64,000 nt of DNA from Stercorarius parasiticus (lineage: Eukaryota > Chordata > Aves > Charadriiformes > Stercorariidae): the NCBI GenBank assembly GCA_013396915.1, contig VWZL01004631.1, positions 331,738 through 395,737 of the forward strand, read 5' to 3'. Positions 13,001-26,300 of this stretch are shown in pieces; position 1 is the stretch's first letter; the number at the start of each line of letters is the position of its first letter. The notes under the pieces are model-generated. The model saw nothing but the letters and a program-made list of their open reading frames with translations. It had not been told where the DNA came from and ran no database searches. The position numbers and the translations under genes were made by a program.

Positions 13001-14292
13001 TTCTGTTGTCTCTTCCAAACAATTGTGAATTCATTTCATGTACGTTCCTTGTTGGCAAAAGAGAGGCAGCCAACAGATTGGGTTACTAAATTGAAATTGC
13101 TAGATTGAAAGTGTCCATTCCTTTCATGGGAGGTCTGAGACCTTTGTGGACTACAAGTGTTTTGGCAGCTCACTCCAGTGAACTCTTTCAAACATCAAAC
13201 CTAAAGGAGTCATTGAATGAGCGTGTTAATAGTTTGCGTTGTGGTGTTTATTGTGAAGATTAGCTGGATGTACTTGTGCTATATCAAATATTCTTTTTAA
13301 ATCGGGTGAAATGTGGTCTGAGTGGGGAACTTGATGTATACTGAGAGGCTGGATTAGAATTCAAAGTAACACTGGCATTTTTGAGAACTAGGCTTCAAAA
13401 ATAGGATAAGATTTGTTAGGAATGTATAGCAAAATGCTATAAATAGGCAGGAATAACAAGTACTAAAACAAGATGGAAAAATAAATTATTAAGTAGCAGT
13501 TCTTCTGAGGAAAATAAGAGTCAGTCATAATCTTAAAATGAGTCAACACTTGCAAAAAAGAAAAAAGCATATAGCTTCCCAGATGCATGAAGTAATCCTT
13601 CCATCCTACTCAACATTGGCAGAGACTCAGCTGAAATACTGCCACAAGTAACAGCAGTTACTGCATCTCAAGAAAGAGGGAGATCAGCAGTAAAGGGTTG
13701 AGAAGAAAAGAATGAGAATAATAAGAGTACTAGAAAATGTGACTTATAAGGGAAAGCTGAAAGAATTGGGGTGGCTTATGTGGAGAGGACAAGGAGATAG
13801 GAGAAAGCCAGTGTATGTGCAAATTGTCATCAGCCGCATGAAAGTCTGTTGTAGAGAAGCTTGTTAGCTGCTTCCTGTGGCCCTGGTGTGTAGAAAGAGG
13901 AGTTGTGAACTTGAATTATAGACAGAAAGATTCAGATAGAGTATTAGGAAATATGTCCTAGTAGTAAGAAGGTAGAGTACTGGCAAACTTTGGAGATCTC
14001 TGAAAACATTTTAGGCAATGGGGGAGACTCTGCGTCCCTAGGCAATGATGGTAGGAATGACTTAGATGACCTGCCTTGGAGAAGAAAATAAACTAGGTAA
14101 CGTCTTGATGTCTCTTCCAGTCCTGTGTTTTTCTTTTATAGTGGGTCAATGTTTTGTTCCAAGTTAATGCAACTTTTCATGTCTTAAGGTGGAATAAGAG
14201 AACGAGGCTGGTTCCCTAGGAAGTGTGTGGAAAAATGCCAATATGACTCTGAAACGGATCAACCAGTGGATGGAGAGAAGAAAAACAGATAG
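3792..14292 (+). CDS. ZDHHC6: ZDHHC6 palmitoyltransferase (5' end missing)
   Basis: This gene encodes an ER-membrane DHHC-type protein S-acyltransferase, which transfers palmitate from acyl-CoA to cysteines; the human enzyme partners with SELENOK. Exons: 3792-3980, 5301-5392, 7598-7757, 8858-9019, 9622-9675, 11143-11310, 11630-11671, 12078-12223, 12312-12355 and 14189-14292. All have AG/GT borders and compatible phases, giving 386 codons plus TAG. Visible parts in order are end of TM1, TM2, the cysteine-rich domain with DHHC (7614-7625), TM3, TM4 (in 8858-9019) and a C-terminal SH3-like domain. The protein ends in KKNR, a lysine-based ER-retrieval type signal. Human ZDHHC6 is 413 residues, so about 26 N-terminal residues are not found. 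An N sits exactly where they should join (3791). The first in-frame ATG (3828) would remove most of TM1 and is not the true start. Confidence 0.95.
7598..7757 (+). CDS. ZDHHC6: ZDHHC6 catalytic exon with DHHC motif
   Basis: This exon (part of the ZDHHC6 entry) follows the acceptor TTCACAG and finishes the Arg codon begun with AG in the previous exon. It reads [20 protein letters not shown] and runs on through TM3 to a GTAAGA donor. The cysteine of DHHC (TGT at 7623-7625) is the acyl-intermediate residue in this family. The preceding exon (5301-5392) supplies the upstream zinc-binding C-x2-C and HHCRKC elements. All expected Cys/His ligands visible here are intact, so the enzyme should be active. 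Confidence 0.95.
8120..8162 (+). repeat. 14-bp direct repeat in ZDHHC6 intron
   Basis: TGCTATTTATTTCC occurs at 8120-8133 and again at 8149-8162. A small local duplication of no evident function. Confidence 0.8.
12078..14292 (+). CDS. ZDHHC6: ZDHHC6 C-terminal SH3-like domain exons
   Basis: Three exons (12078-12223, 12312-12355, 14189-14292) encode the C-terminal cytosolic part: [11 protein letters not shown], then [14 protein letters not shown], then [12 protein letters not shown]. The pattern of an early aromatic-rich strand and a late WFPR strand is that of an SH3-like fold, which is known at the C terminus of human ZDHHC6. The tail ends EKKNR before TAG at 14290-14292. The family is itself palmitoylated on SH3 cysteines; the Cys residues of CCP, PCTEEP and CVEKC are present here. 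Confidence 0.9.
13725..14140 (+). mobile_element. Old CR1 LINE 3' fragment in last ZDHHC6 intron
   Basis: The stretch has the order of landmarks of a CR1 3' end in degraded form: GGGAAAGCTGAAAGAATTGGGG near 13750, a middle part with GAAAGATTCAGAT, then GGTAGGAATGACTTAGATGACC and TCTCTTCCAGTCCTGTG near 14115. It is much more diverged than the copy at 21745 and lacks a clear ATTCTATG tail. It lies sense in the intron between ZDHHC6 exons 12312-12355 and 14189-14292. Confidence 0.65.
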
Positions 14293-14770
14293 CCTTCTAA
14301 TTTTTTAAATCAGAAATGGAATTTTTACTTCAGACCACAATCCTTTACTTGAAATTTTCTGTATATTACTTTAGACTTATGCAATTAATATGTTAGGACA
14401 AGGTTTTCTCTTCCTTGCAGCTGAAAGGGTTGGATATGCCTGTGCCATCATTTGCATACTTTTTAAACAATGAATAATTGAAGAAGCCATTCAGTGGATT
14501 GCCTTCAAGGTGCATCTTTTTCGTCCCATCAGGTGTTTTTTCTTTTTCCTGTTGAAATTGCATTCTGAGGATTCATATTTTGGGTTTTATCCTCAACCGC
14601 ATCTGGTCATGATGCGTGCTGCTTATCTTTTGTATTTTACTTTCTCTGAAGCTGCCCCTGAAAACTATAAAATAAACATCTGATTCAAATTCAAGATAAG
14701 ATTTGTTACCTGTGACTTTTAATGATGTGAATTGTCCACCTCAAATAAATGATACATTCATATTCACTTG
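14293..14770 (+). terminator. ZDHHC6: ZDHHC6 3' UTR with two poly(A) signals
   Basis: The stop codon is followed by AT-rich sequence with AATAAA at 14671-14676 and again at 14744-14749. Either could direct cleavage, at about 14690 or 14765. No further plus-strand exon with good borders follows. Confidence 0.75.
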
Positions 14771-17700
14771 TGGATTTAATTGTTCTTAGACCTACAAGAA
14801 CTTGTTTATAGGCATGGGAATGTGAATTGACTGGGAAGTAAAAATGTCACTGTTAAAAAGTTGCTTTTCAAGGTTAGAAGGACTTTAGCTCTTGCTCTAA
14901 GAATATTCTGTGCTTTTAATGGCAAAAAATACAGCCAGCTCTGTCTGTTCCCTGTGAAATTTGAGCATGTACCCAAGAGACTAAAGTTCTTGATCCATCT
15001 TAGAGTGAAAGGAAGCAGTAGTGCCAAGCATGAAAATTTTTGTGAGCCTAGTTGCTACTAGGTGATTAACACCTTCCCTAAACCGTTTTTATGTAGCATC
15101 TGGTTTGGATTATTAGAAGGAAGACCTTAAACTAGAGTAAACTGTACCAGCTGAAGGCTTTCTAAATGTGTTCTAAATGCAGCAGGTGGTTTTGTTCTCT
15201 CATAGTCTAGTTGCATGTCACATTTTGAGAGCTTTTGCAAGTTACCGCTTTAAACTAAAATCTTGTTTGCCTCCACCTGCGTGAGTAATCTCAAGTAGAT
15301 GAGCATTTCTTAAACTATGTTAAATGCTTATAGAAGTAACTACATACATCAAGCCTGCATTATTCCTGTATGCTCCTACCTCAGACTCTCCATCAGAAAG
15401 CCAGTTTTTTTCTTACTTCCAGCCTGCTGTGCTTTAGTGCTCATGGGGAGCCATAATCCTAGGCTGTTTATGAACTGTGGCAATGGGGAATTAGTGTTCA
15501 GTTTCAGTAGTCTGCAAGCAGGTGCATTGCCCCTCTCGCAATCAAAGTACTTATTTTCTAGAAGCAGGCTTCAATAGAGGCAAACGACTATAACTCAGCA
15601 GGATGTAGCTATTTTGGAAATTAATATGAAAACCTTCAAACTGCGTGGAATACTCTTAGTTTCAAGTGCAGTAGTTTCTGTTCAGTGTCTGTGGAGTCTA
15701 GAACTAAACAAAGATTGCAAAAAATAAGCTTGTCTTCCAGCTGATGAAGCTGTCAGCTAAGGACCTCTTGTTCTTGACTTTAAAATGATTAAATAGCTGC
15801 TATCTATATTAGCAGGCAGCAATTAACAGTGTAATAGGAACAGATTAACAGCACTAGCGACCACAGTTGATGGTTGGCTATTAGGAGAGGAATTTATGTA
15901 AACTGTGGTCTGTTTATAGGGGACTGGATATCTTTTAGTAGTTGAAGAGCATCTTCAACTGCATTTCAGCTTTCATCTGAGCAGAATTTTGCATACCAAG
16001 ATGACTACACTGTGAACACGCCCAGGAGCTCTGCTTCAGAAGTGCACATACAGACTGAAATGGTCTCCATGTGCTTTTCTTTTTAAGCTTTCATCTTGTT
16101 TCCTTGTAGCCTTAACTTCAGTCCGACCTCTTTCCTTTTGTAGCATAGGTAACTGGTGTTTCTATTTACCATTACAACACCTTCACTCAGCGGTGCTTGC
16201 CTACAAAGAATCAGCTAAAACAAAACGTATACCTCATAAAGGCATTTAGGGATTCTGCAGCCAAGAAAATGCAAGCTGTCATTGCATTGCTGAAAACTAT
16301 CAGAGCATGAAGTTTAAAACCACCTCTAAGGAACCCTGATTCTTAATACTGGTAGATTTTCTTTTCCTTCCTTTCTACCATCCCATTCTACCTTTTTTTT
16401 CCTTCTTCATTTCCCACTCCCTGCATTTTACTCGAGGAAGACCTTCGTTTATTAAGTAAAGGAGCAGGTATAGATTTGACACTGTTCTCTGTTTTGTAGT
16501 GATTCATCAGGGAATTCAGCTGATTTTCTTTTAGGTTCAAATCCTTAGAGAAGCCATGTCTGGGGGAAGCAAAAAGCAAGTGTCTTTTTCACACAGCAAT
16601 TAGCTCTATTAAACTATCTCATGTTTTTCCCTGAGGGAAGAATTGCTATTTATATTTAAAATTTTGAACTTTGCATTCTTTCCATCATCTAACAGCAAGT
16701 GTAGACTTGCAATACCACACTAGGCTAGCTCACGCTCTAGTATGATGGTAAGGGTAACTGCACACTGAAGTGGAGCCCTGCCCTCCTATTTAAAGGAAAC
16801 CAATGAAATAAGCTAATAAGAAATGGCCACCTACTTTGTTCGGGCAGTTTTTGTACCAATACAGAAAGAGAATTTGTCATGAAAGCAAACAATGCTGGCC
16901 ATGCTAAATGGATGTTTCAGGCAACCTGTTCAACTACTAAATCAATGAAAATTTTGCTTTCTACTCATCTGCCCTCGCTTTGGCCTCCAATCCAAAGAGA
17001 TTCTCCTTTGGAGAGTGAAGCCACTGTACCAGGCATCTCAGTTCTTGATGAGGAAGGGGATGGATTACCAACATGCTGTGCGGAAGACTAGCTTTGGTAT
17101 TCGCATGCCTAGTAACTTTGAGGTGATTACCAATAGTAAAGGAAATCAATAATGAAAGAGTTCTCTCCTCAGTAGTCTTAACCAAGAGGTTTCTGATTTT
17201 AATCCAGATCTCTTAAGAGTTGAGCAAATACAAGCTCAACTCTGCTTGTATTTTAAGCTAGAGTTGAAGCATCTTAAGCATTTTAGTTCATTTTTCAGAT
17301 GCAAAGTAGCGACCAGGAGGAGAAAAAAGAATTTCCCATGCTAGGAAGACAGGGATTTGCAGGTTAGCTAGTTTTCACAATTGAGTTTCCTAGCTATAGC
17401 ATTAGTGAGTTGAGTCTGGATCTGTCTTGAGAGGATCTCATTAAAGCCAATTATGAATTTATAGTTAATATTTCCCTCTGAACACTTCCTCTGACCCAAA
17501 GAGACCAACCGGCAATTAAGTTGCAGGCACAGGGGTTGTTACATAGAGATGGAAAGAAAATACATTTAACAAATTATATTTTGGTATACATGATTTGGAG
17601 AGCCTACATCAGGCAATCCTGGTGTAGTACACGTGAGGGTTGTTTCCAGTTTGCTAAGTAGAAGGAAAGCATATTACTAATATTCATATTAAATATCTGC

Positions 17701-19500
17701 CATATATAAATCTTTATTAATCATGTTATCGCTTGTTATTCAGCATGTATGCACATTTATGCTGCAACCTGAATGGATCATTTCATAATGGATAGCTACT
17801 AGATGAAAGATTTTTAAAGCAAGTAGAGAAGACTGGCTGTTATTTTTAGCTCCATTCCCTGTATCCTGGGAAAAAAAGTTGCAGCGATCTGAACTTCATT
17901 GCACCTATAGCCATCCTTACCTCAAATCTTTGTTCACTGGGCATTACAGTGCTTCAAGCCTGCTGTAGGTAGCTTTCTCTAGTTCTCAATATCTTGAAAT
18001 AATTTTGGCATCATTTCAATGCAAGCATGCCTAAAGTACTCCTGGTTTTGCTTAAGATCTACGTTGTGGAAGCAGTACATATGGCAGAAGCGGCACCCAA
18101 GAGACCAGTTTCCGACCAATTTACACTTGAGTTGATATGTATGGTTTATTGGTCAAATGGCGCCACTACACATCCAATTTAGTCTTTGTAACAGCTACTA
18201 GCAGGTGCCACAGACATGTAAAATCTAAAGCACTGTAGTTTGCCACTGTGTGAAGGGGCTTAATTGCAATTAAGATTAATCCAAGTTCAGAGACTGAGGT
18301 ATTTACTTCCTCTTCCAGAAGAGAAAAGTATCTCTACTGTATTAGAAAGTGACCTGTACAAAGTTACTGCTTTCTGAGACGTGCCATGGAAAAGTAGGCA
18401 TTCTCTACTCACTCCACAGCGAAGAGATCTGTTAATGAAGCACTGCAGTTGGTATCTGAACACTGCTAGTTGAAGGGCTCACCAGAGTGCTGGGCTTCAT
18501 CATCCAAACTGATCTCTGTAGGGAAGTTTTAGGTGTTGAGAGAACGAACAAAGTACTTTCCGGGCAATGCAGCAGGTGGCATCACAGCATTCAGCCTCGA
18601 GTTTATACAGATCTTAGTGGCACTAGACTTACTGTCCCCAACTGAATTGCTCATCAGAACCCACAGACAGTTTAAGTAAGTACACATTTATTCCTCCCTC
18701 TCATTCCCCTTTCTCCCAAGTCTCACCTGGGGTAAAAGATTAAGCCATCAGTAACTTTTAAGTCACATTACTTTAAGGAAACATGGGAAAGATAAGCAGC
18801 ATAGTTAGATGCGTTTTCAGAGTTGTAGAAGCCTTTATAGCCTCAGGTTACAATAAGCAGAATAAATGACAGAAGAGTCACCTGAAAATGAATTGGGTCA
18901 GTTGTTCTTACTAGTCAAAGTTAGAGATGCCTCACAGCCAAGGGCAAATCTACTGGCTGCTTTCATTTTGGGATATCTGACCAAGAGCATTAAATACAGA
19001 GAGGAACAGCCACCGACTGTAGAATCTGGCACAGACAAGGCTAACTGGCATAGAAAAGCTGCATCTTACCCCCTTGTTTTAGCACTGCACAGCAGACAAT
19101 TACAGGGACCAGGAGGAACTGTCAGCAGAGGCAGTATACGCTAATTGAAGACATGCTTCTAAAAGTAGAGAGGGTACTCATCTTGCCAAATATAATTTTT
19201 ACCATAGAAAATTATATCTGATGCCTTATTTCATGTGATGTGCTAAGCTGGAAGAAGGAATTTGTCCTGAAGTTTCAGCACATATCACCCTACTACAAGA
19301 AAAGGAAAGTTGAGTAAAGGAGCAACATCTGCTCTGGCCTCATGGCTTGAGCTGTGGCTATGCCATGACAGCACAGGAAGGGAGTTAGTTAGCTTTCTGC
19401 AGCAGTTGTGTTATACCTGCAGCTATACATAACCAGGCAGCAGTAAACCTTGCAGCTGACAGTCCGGTTGCAGCAGAGAAGCAAGTCACTCACACAGGCT
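14771..19500. other. Tail-to-tail intergenic spacer ZDHHC6/ACSL5
   Basis: This is about 4.7 kb between the converging 3' ends. I find no open frame with family resemblance, no tRNA-like cloverleaf and no recognisable transposon. The only structure noted is an interleaved inverted repeat at 17212-17257. Short frames here look like chance. Confidence 0.6.
17212..17257. repeat. Interleaved inverted repeats
   Basis: GAGTTGAG (17217-17224) pairs with CTCAACTC (17235-17242), while AAATACAAG (17226-17234) pairs with CTTGTATTT (17245-17253). CTTAA at 17212 also pairs with TTAAG ending at 17257. The two helices overlap in order, so they are alternative or pseudoknot-like. Confidence 0.75.
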
Positions 19501-19509
19501 TTGGTTTGA

Positions 19510-20313
19510 TTGTGCAGTTACAGTTTATTGCATCCTATATCCTTAAGAATGACAGCTAACGTTTTCCACTTATCAAGGCTCAAATTCATAAGTCTAGAGG
19601 CTTTAGAACTGCCATTGCATTTGAGAACATGTGCAAACACTGATCCAGTGCCTCCCATAATAAGTTGTGTTTGCTTTAGACACATGTACTTTGGAAACCA
19701 TTTAATGTCAGTCAAAACAACCTGTAGTGTGTGGTCCAGCACAAGAAATAGGAAATTTACTTTGTATTTGCTGAACAGATGTTAAGCACCAATTCATATT
19801 GTGACAGCTTGAGTTGAGATAGGTTATATCATCCTGAGTGGAAACTGAACTGTTACTTTCCTGCATTTAATTTTTGAACTATCATCTCCCCCCCCCAAAA
19901 AAACCATGTAACTGCATGAAAGAGTTCAGTCTGATTGCAATTCACAAAAGGTCATAATGGAGTTCATAGTTGGAGGAGGAAAACGAGATGTGCTTTTGGC
20001 AGCGAGAAGTGCCTTCTGCTGCCTCTTAAATGCTGAGGCTCTTGAGTGTTTTTGCACTTCAGTCACAATCCAAGGAAGATGAAAGTTCCGGCTTCGCCTA
20101 GACAGCTGATGCTTAGTCCTGCAAGATGTAAATACTGCCAGTTGTCAGTTACACTATAGCCATCTTCATCTGAAAGTCATTTTTCCCAGGATACCAGAAA
20201 CAATATATTTAAGTTCTCCTTGCTGCCCTCCACTCATGCATGTGTTCTCCATAGATCATGTAGCATCACTGATTTGTTTGGATACTCCATGCAGTTTAAT
20301 TTAAACTGGCCAC
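19510..20313 (-). terminator. ACSL5: ACSL5 3' UTR and poly(A) signal
   Basis: After the TAA at 20316-20314 the minus strand continues without further exon. It reaches AATAAA at 19529-19524, with cleavage expected about 15-25 bases beyond. The 3' UTR is therefore about 0.8 kb. A short C/A homopolymer block occurs near 19888-19903. Confidence 0.75.
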
Positions 20314-23300
20314 TTATTCCTGCGTACTTGAATAGAGGGCCTCAATCTGGTCCTGGAAGACTTTAACAAGCTCTGGTCGTTTTGCCTTCAGTGTTGGTGT
20401 CAAGAGTCCGTTTTCTACAGAGAACATCTCTGTGTGGATGTACAGGTCTTTAACCTATTAAAAGAAAGTAATTTAGCATGTGACACTTACATAATTACAA
20501 CAATTATGTAGGACACACAACAGTTCTTCACAGCTTCCTTGAGCTCAGTGCAAGAACTCATTTAGTCTCAGGAGGTCCAGTAACTAAACCATTTTTTGAT
20601 GGAAGTCAAACTCCTTTTGGCTGACACAGCAAGCGGATAGGCTGCTCCTGCAGACTTTGGTGAACCTCCACTCTATTTCACAGCAATTGTGACTGTTGCC
20701 CTGTACAGCCACCCGTCTTCTTGGTCAAGAGACAGGCAGCCAGTCAATGTTTCACTTCATTGTGAAACTACTTCAGTGGCTTGTCTGGGACAGCTGTCTT
20801 GGGCCGCATCCTGGCTCAGTCAATAACAGGAATGAAGACTTCCCAGCCATTGCATTAGCAATACAGGGGCTTGTGACAAACAGGATTTAGAAGCACTTAC
20901 TTGTTCAAAGGATTTAAGGCCAGCCTCTTTCCCCAGTCTGAGCATATCTTCTAAAATAGCTTTCTTCACTGCCTAGAAGAAACAGAGCAGGAACAGGGTG
21001 GGTAAAGCCAACATTTTCTAATTGCAACTCAAGACCATACCCATTGCCCAGTCAGCGAAAAATGAGGTTGGCAAGAATACATGTACGTATTTCAACGTTC
21101 AAGATTTCTTTCATTAAAGCCACTACAGGGTGATGTCTGTTTTCTCATTGGATGCCCTTGAAGCATCAGGAGACACCTACACTTAGTTCCAGTTTTTACT
21201 GTAAGGCTACTTGCATGACTTGCACAGCATTAAGACAGTTTAATTTACAAAAAAAGGTGGGTAGAATGAAGTCAAAGCAATAGAAGATTGAACTTCAGAA
21301 TTAAATTCTATCTATAAGCCACTAAAAACATAAAGCCACTCACTGGATTCTTACAGACATCTTCATAGGAACCTTTTATTCCCAGTTTTGCTGCAAATTC
21401 TGGAAGAGTCTCAGGATCAGGAACCACTATACCTATTAGAAAAGACTGAAAACAAGTGGAAGAAGTCATGTTGAGACCAAGATAAGGCATCTGAAATTAC
21501 TTTGATTGTTTATATGAACTTGATTGTAGACAGTGTTTCTATAACAAGCCACATCTACATCCCCATCCATTTCCAGAATTTGGAAGGTAGTTACAAGGAC
21601 TTTCAAGTCACTTAGATTTGAGTTCTGACACCAGTAATTGAAGCACTAATGCAGTTTTTTATATGTGCTGAATGATCCAGCAACTACTTTGGGCTGGTAT
21701 ACAGATTGAAGGCTGGCCTCTGCTAGCATAGGTGACACCTCTGTGGTAAAGGAGTGAAGAAACACCTCTCCTATGAAGAAAGGCTGAAAGAGTTGGGGTT
21801 TTTCAGCGTGGAGAAGAGAAGGCTCGAGGGAGACCTTATTGCAGCCTTTCAGTACTTAAAGGGGGCTTATAAGAAAGATGGGGAGAAACTTTTTAGTTGG
21901 GCCTGTTGCAATAGGAACAAGGCATAATGGCTTTAAACTAAAAGAGGGAAGATTTAGATTAGATATAAGGAAGAATTTTTTTTTTAAAAAAAACAGTGAG
22001 TGTGGTGAAACATTGGAACAGGTTGCCTAGAGAGATGGTAGATGCCCCATCCCTGGCAACATTCAAGGTCAGGTTGCACGGGGATCTGAGCAACCTGATC
22101 TATTTGAAGATGTCCCTACTCATTGCACAGCCTGGACTAGATGACCTTACAAGGTCCCTTCCAACCCAAACTGTTCTATGATTCTAAACTGTACAGAGAT
22201 GACCTGGCATACTAATCCCATAGAAGTATGTAATTAGCCTGTACCCAGCTTGCAGTTTGATGCCAAGTTCTCCTTTTCTTTGCTGTCAATCAGGAAGGCT
22301 ACAGGTCTGAAAGGATATTCCTGTAAATATGGCACTGTTGGGAACAGGTCTTGCTCAAAAACTCTTGTAAATACATTTGTGCCCTGATCTTCCAGAACTC
22401 ATTGTAGGAGGAATCTTGCAGGATGCTCACTCCTGACATCACTTACCCTCAGGCTTTCCCCATGTACAAAGACCTGGGCTACAGGAGCACTTCTGATGTA
22501 GACATTTTCTATCTTCTCTGGAGCAATGTATTCTCCTTGTGCAAGCTTAAATATATTCTTCTTCCTATCAATGATCTTCAGCGTTCCATTCTAGAAGTTA
22601 AAGGTGGAGGCCATTAGTTTCAAGTCTGACTTGCTTCTATAAGAAGTAGAAGATAATAGGCCTGATTTTGTTGCATGAAAGGCACATGCTAGTCTGGAAC
22701 TGGTCTTTACAGACAGAAGGGGCACTTTGTCTAATTTCTCCAGCTAGCTCAGGACATGATTAGACAGCTCCTTTATTCTCTTATAACAGAAAGCAAAACA
22801 CCTTGTTGTTCTTCACTGTGGAAGTGTCATAGTCTTAACTACTGGCCTAGCAGGTGTTATTTGAGATCTTGTAACCTAATTGGTCTTTGGAGCTTTGCCT
22901 GGAGTTACTTGGTGAATGATAACAAAATACAATGTGAGGCTTTTATCCTAGAATTCACTTCTCCAGCTTTTCAGATTACTGTAAACTAGCCAGAAATTCA
23001 CATCCAAAGGGTGGTTTGTATTAAGCAATTACTCACTGGCAACCATTTCCCTATGTCTCCGGTGTGGAGCCAGCCATCCTTATCAATTGCTTCTGCTGTC
23101 TTCTCAGGATCTTTCAGATAACCCTTGAACACATTTGGTCCTTTAATGCAGACCTATAGCAAGCACAGAAAATGGTTAATCACCAAGTCTTATGTTTCAG
23201 TATTTCTTACACACACAGGAGATGGTACCTACCTCGCCTTCATTGTTAGAAGAGTAGTAGTTCATTTCCTCCACATCATCTAGTTTTATGATATTACAAG

Positions 23301-26300
23301 CTAGAGGGGCGCCAACATGGCCTAAGAGGAAAAAAAAAAACAATGAAAGTTATGTTTTGGGGATTCTGGTAGCAGTTGTCCTTATTTGATCTAAAGCTAG
23401 AAAGACTAGGTCTTGAAGTAAGATGAGAACTCAGGTGCCCCCTACGTATGAAAGACTTCAGTGATAGTAGATACTTAATGGCTCTCCATTCACTGCTTTA
23501 GCAAGAACCGGTACTATATAAAGGAGTGTGACATGTTCAAGAAAATTATTGTAATGCTATTTTCAGACAGTTAATGCAGAATAAGTAGCAGCTAAGTCTC
23601 AATGCTTAGAGCCATTTATTTGTGTAATCAACCACACCAACCATGTACCACATTCACTTCCACAGAATTCCTTCATAGACCTTGGCATTAATTTGCATTT
23701 CATCCTCATTATACTCTGCAGTTATTGTGTTCTCAAAGATGGTGACTTGAGCTTGAATTTAGAATACCCAATATTAAAAACATCCTTGCTAAGATGAAAG
23801 CTGAATATTCAAGGTCAGGTAGTCCTTCAGGAAAATAGTCAAATATCAGGTCTGATATTTTAGACATAATTTTTTCAGTAAAACAAATTATTTGGGAGCT
23901 AAAGCTAGTTTCTTAAAGCCATTTGGAAGTCCTTGTCCAGTTCGCTCAGCTCTGTACAGACACTCCTTTCTGTACACTGGGACAGGGTCTAAGCTGACCT
24001 ATGTCATTTTACACAAGAGATCCTCACCTACTTGTGTCAAGAATTTTGGTACCTATTAAGCATACAGGTGACTGTTGCTCCTAAGAATCACTTTGAGGTT
24101 AAGTACCCAGGATTTAACTTAAATTAACATTGAACATTGAACTAAAAGCAGTAGAGCACCTAAGCTTGAGTGCAACTTTCCGTTGGCAGCTGTGGGAGAG
24201 TTTCCAAGTCTCAACTACCGTACCTGTTGTCCAGTCTCCAGGCATTGAAAAAGTGCATCCAGCTGAGCATTCAGTCTGGCCATAAGCTTCAAAGATCTGT
24301 GTGAGAAAGGGTGAATATTCTTTGAACATCAAGGCTTTGGTGTGAAAGAGCTCAGTTTCAATTATGCCCGTGCTCAATTCTTCTTCTTCGGAAAGAAGCC
24401 AAGACAATCCTAGCCTTCAAGACTTCTTGGTCTCACTGGTGTAACCAGATGTTCTTCAAGTTCACCTATCCAAACCTTGCTTTGGTCTCCTCATTCTCTG
24501 TTCTTAAATGTACTACATTGGGAGCTCATTGACTGTCAGGGTAAGCAACTACCTGACTTTGAGCGTCACACATTTGTGTTTCTGCTGCTCTATTCCTCTT
24601 CTCAGACCCTACAGGATAGTTTTTTGGTAGTGTAGTTTGAAGCGAGCCGTGCAGAATTTTGTTCCTGTTACGGTTATCTCAGATCAAGCAGCCTGTAAAT
24701 ACTGAAGACTAACAGCAGTCTCCCCAGGAACAAGTTGGGCTGGACCACAGCTATATCATTGGTCACTTATTTGGGCATAATCAAACAGGTCTTATTTTAA
24801 GAAAAAAAAAACCCTCAGCTTACCTGACAGCCCAGTGCTGCTCTAAGAAATGTCAGGACAGAAGGAGATATAGGGGCTGCGCCTGTTACCATTACACGCA
24901 CCCTTCCACCCATGGTTTCCTACAAGTGAAACAGAAGCCATCAGATCCTCTGATACTACAACCCTCACCTTACTCACACTTAAAATAACTTACCTGAACT
25001 TTTTTGAAGATTAGCTTATCCCAAATGCTGTCATTTCGAATTATGCCCTGTTTTATTTCAGCCATCTTCATAATCACCGCAAGGTTTAACAGGCAACGCT
25101 TCACTGGGCTCTTTGCACCACTTTGTACCTGCAAGGAAAAGTATTGGTGACTCCTGGGTTTAACTCACATCTGTACTTCCAGTTCTTGCTTTGTTAGTAG
25201 GCACCATATCTTACTTTGATGTTCTAGGGTCTGTCTTCACTACTGCCATGGTCTAGGAGATGAACCAAGGGGCAATACTAATTTGTGTTACTGCTGACAT
25301 ACTTCAGCTGTAGTTTTGAGGGATAACGTTACACTTGCTTCATTTGCTTTCCAAAAGTAAACAAACTTTGTCCCTGAACAGCAACAGTCTTAGCCCAGTC
25401 ATGACTGGATACACTGTTCTTATACTCCAGGGCCCAAGGCTCTTTCCATCTCCTTGGAAAGGATTTTAAAGAATTCTTCCTGTTAAGGAGTAATTAACTA
25501 ATAGTGATATTACGCTGTATTCCATATTAATTTAAACTTGTATGCTTGCTTAAATATATGAACATGAAGGTAATTTAGCTAAAATTGCTCACATACCTTG
25601 TCATATATTCTATTGAGCAGTCTTGGTACAACTGGAAATAGTGTTGGCTTCAAGGTTTTCATGTCATCCGTTAGCAACTTGATGTCTCCTTGGAAGAATC
25701 CTACTTTTGCTCCACAGCTGAAGACCACAGTCTAAAAATTGACCGGACTAAGTTTAGTCACAGATAATTCCTAGCTTCATTAGCCATAATTATTTGTCTA
25801 TGGAAAGCAGCATGATTTCCAGGACCCAGTGGTAGGAAAGTTCTTGAGTGAATACGTTTTGAGGAAATACAGAAAACTGTCATGCCTTTTACTATAATTT
25901 GATCTATAGAAACTCAGATGCATAGATTAAGTTCTGGCTTGCAACTTTGATTTGTAGTCTATGAGCACCAAAAAAAAAGTTTCACATTATAGTTGAATAC
26001 AATTAATATGAGCTTCACCACATTTGTAACAGCTGTTCTATTTTGATATCTTTTGAGATACCTAGAAATTTAAATACAAGGCAACAGAAAAATTTAACAG
26101 CTTGACAAGGAATAGGACAAGACACATTCTGTTTTAAATTCTGGGTTGGGAACTGAGGTTAAGAGACTGTTCTGAGACAATTACATGTAGAAGCATTAGA
26201 TCCTGCCACGAGTTGCTGATGCTCCCTGTAGGAAGCATTACTTATACAACATGCTGGAGGAAGTGCATTAATTGGAGGACTAGAACTTCAGCTTTGGAAA

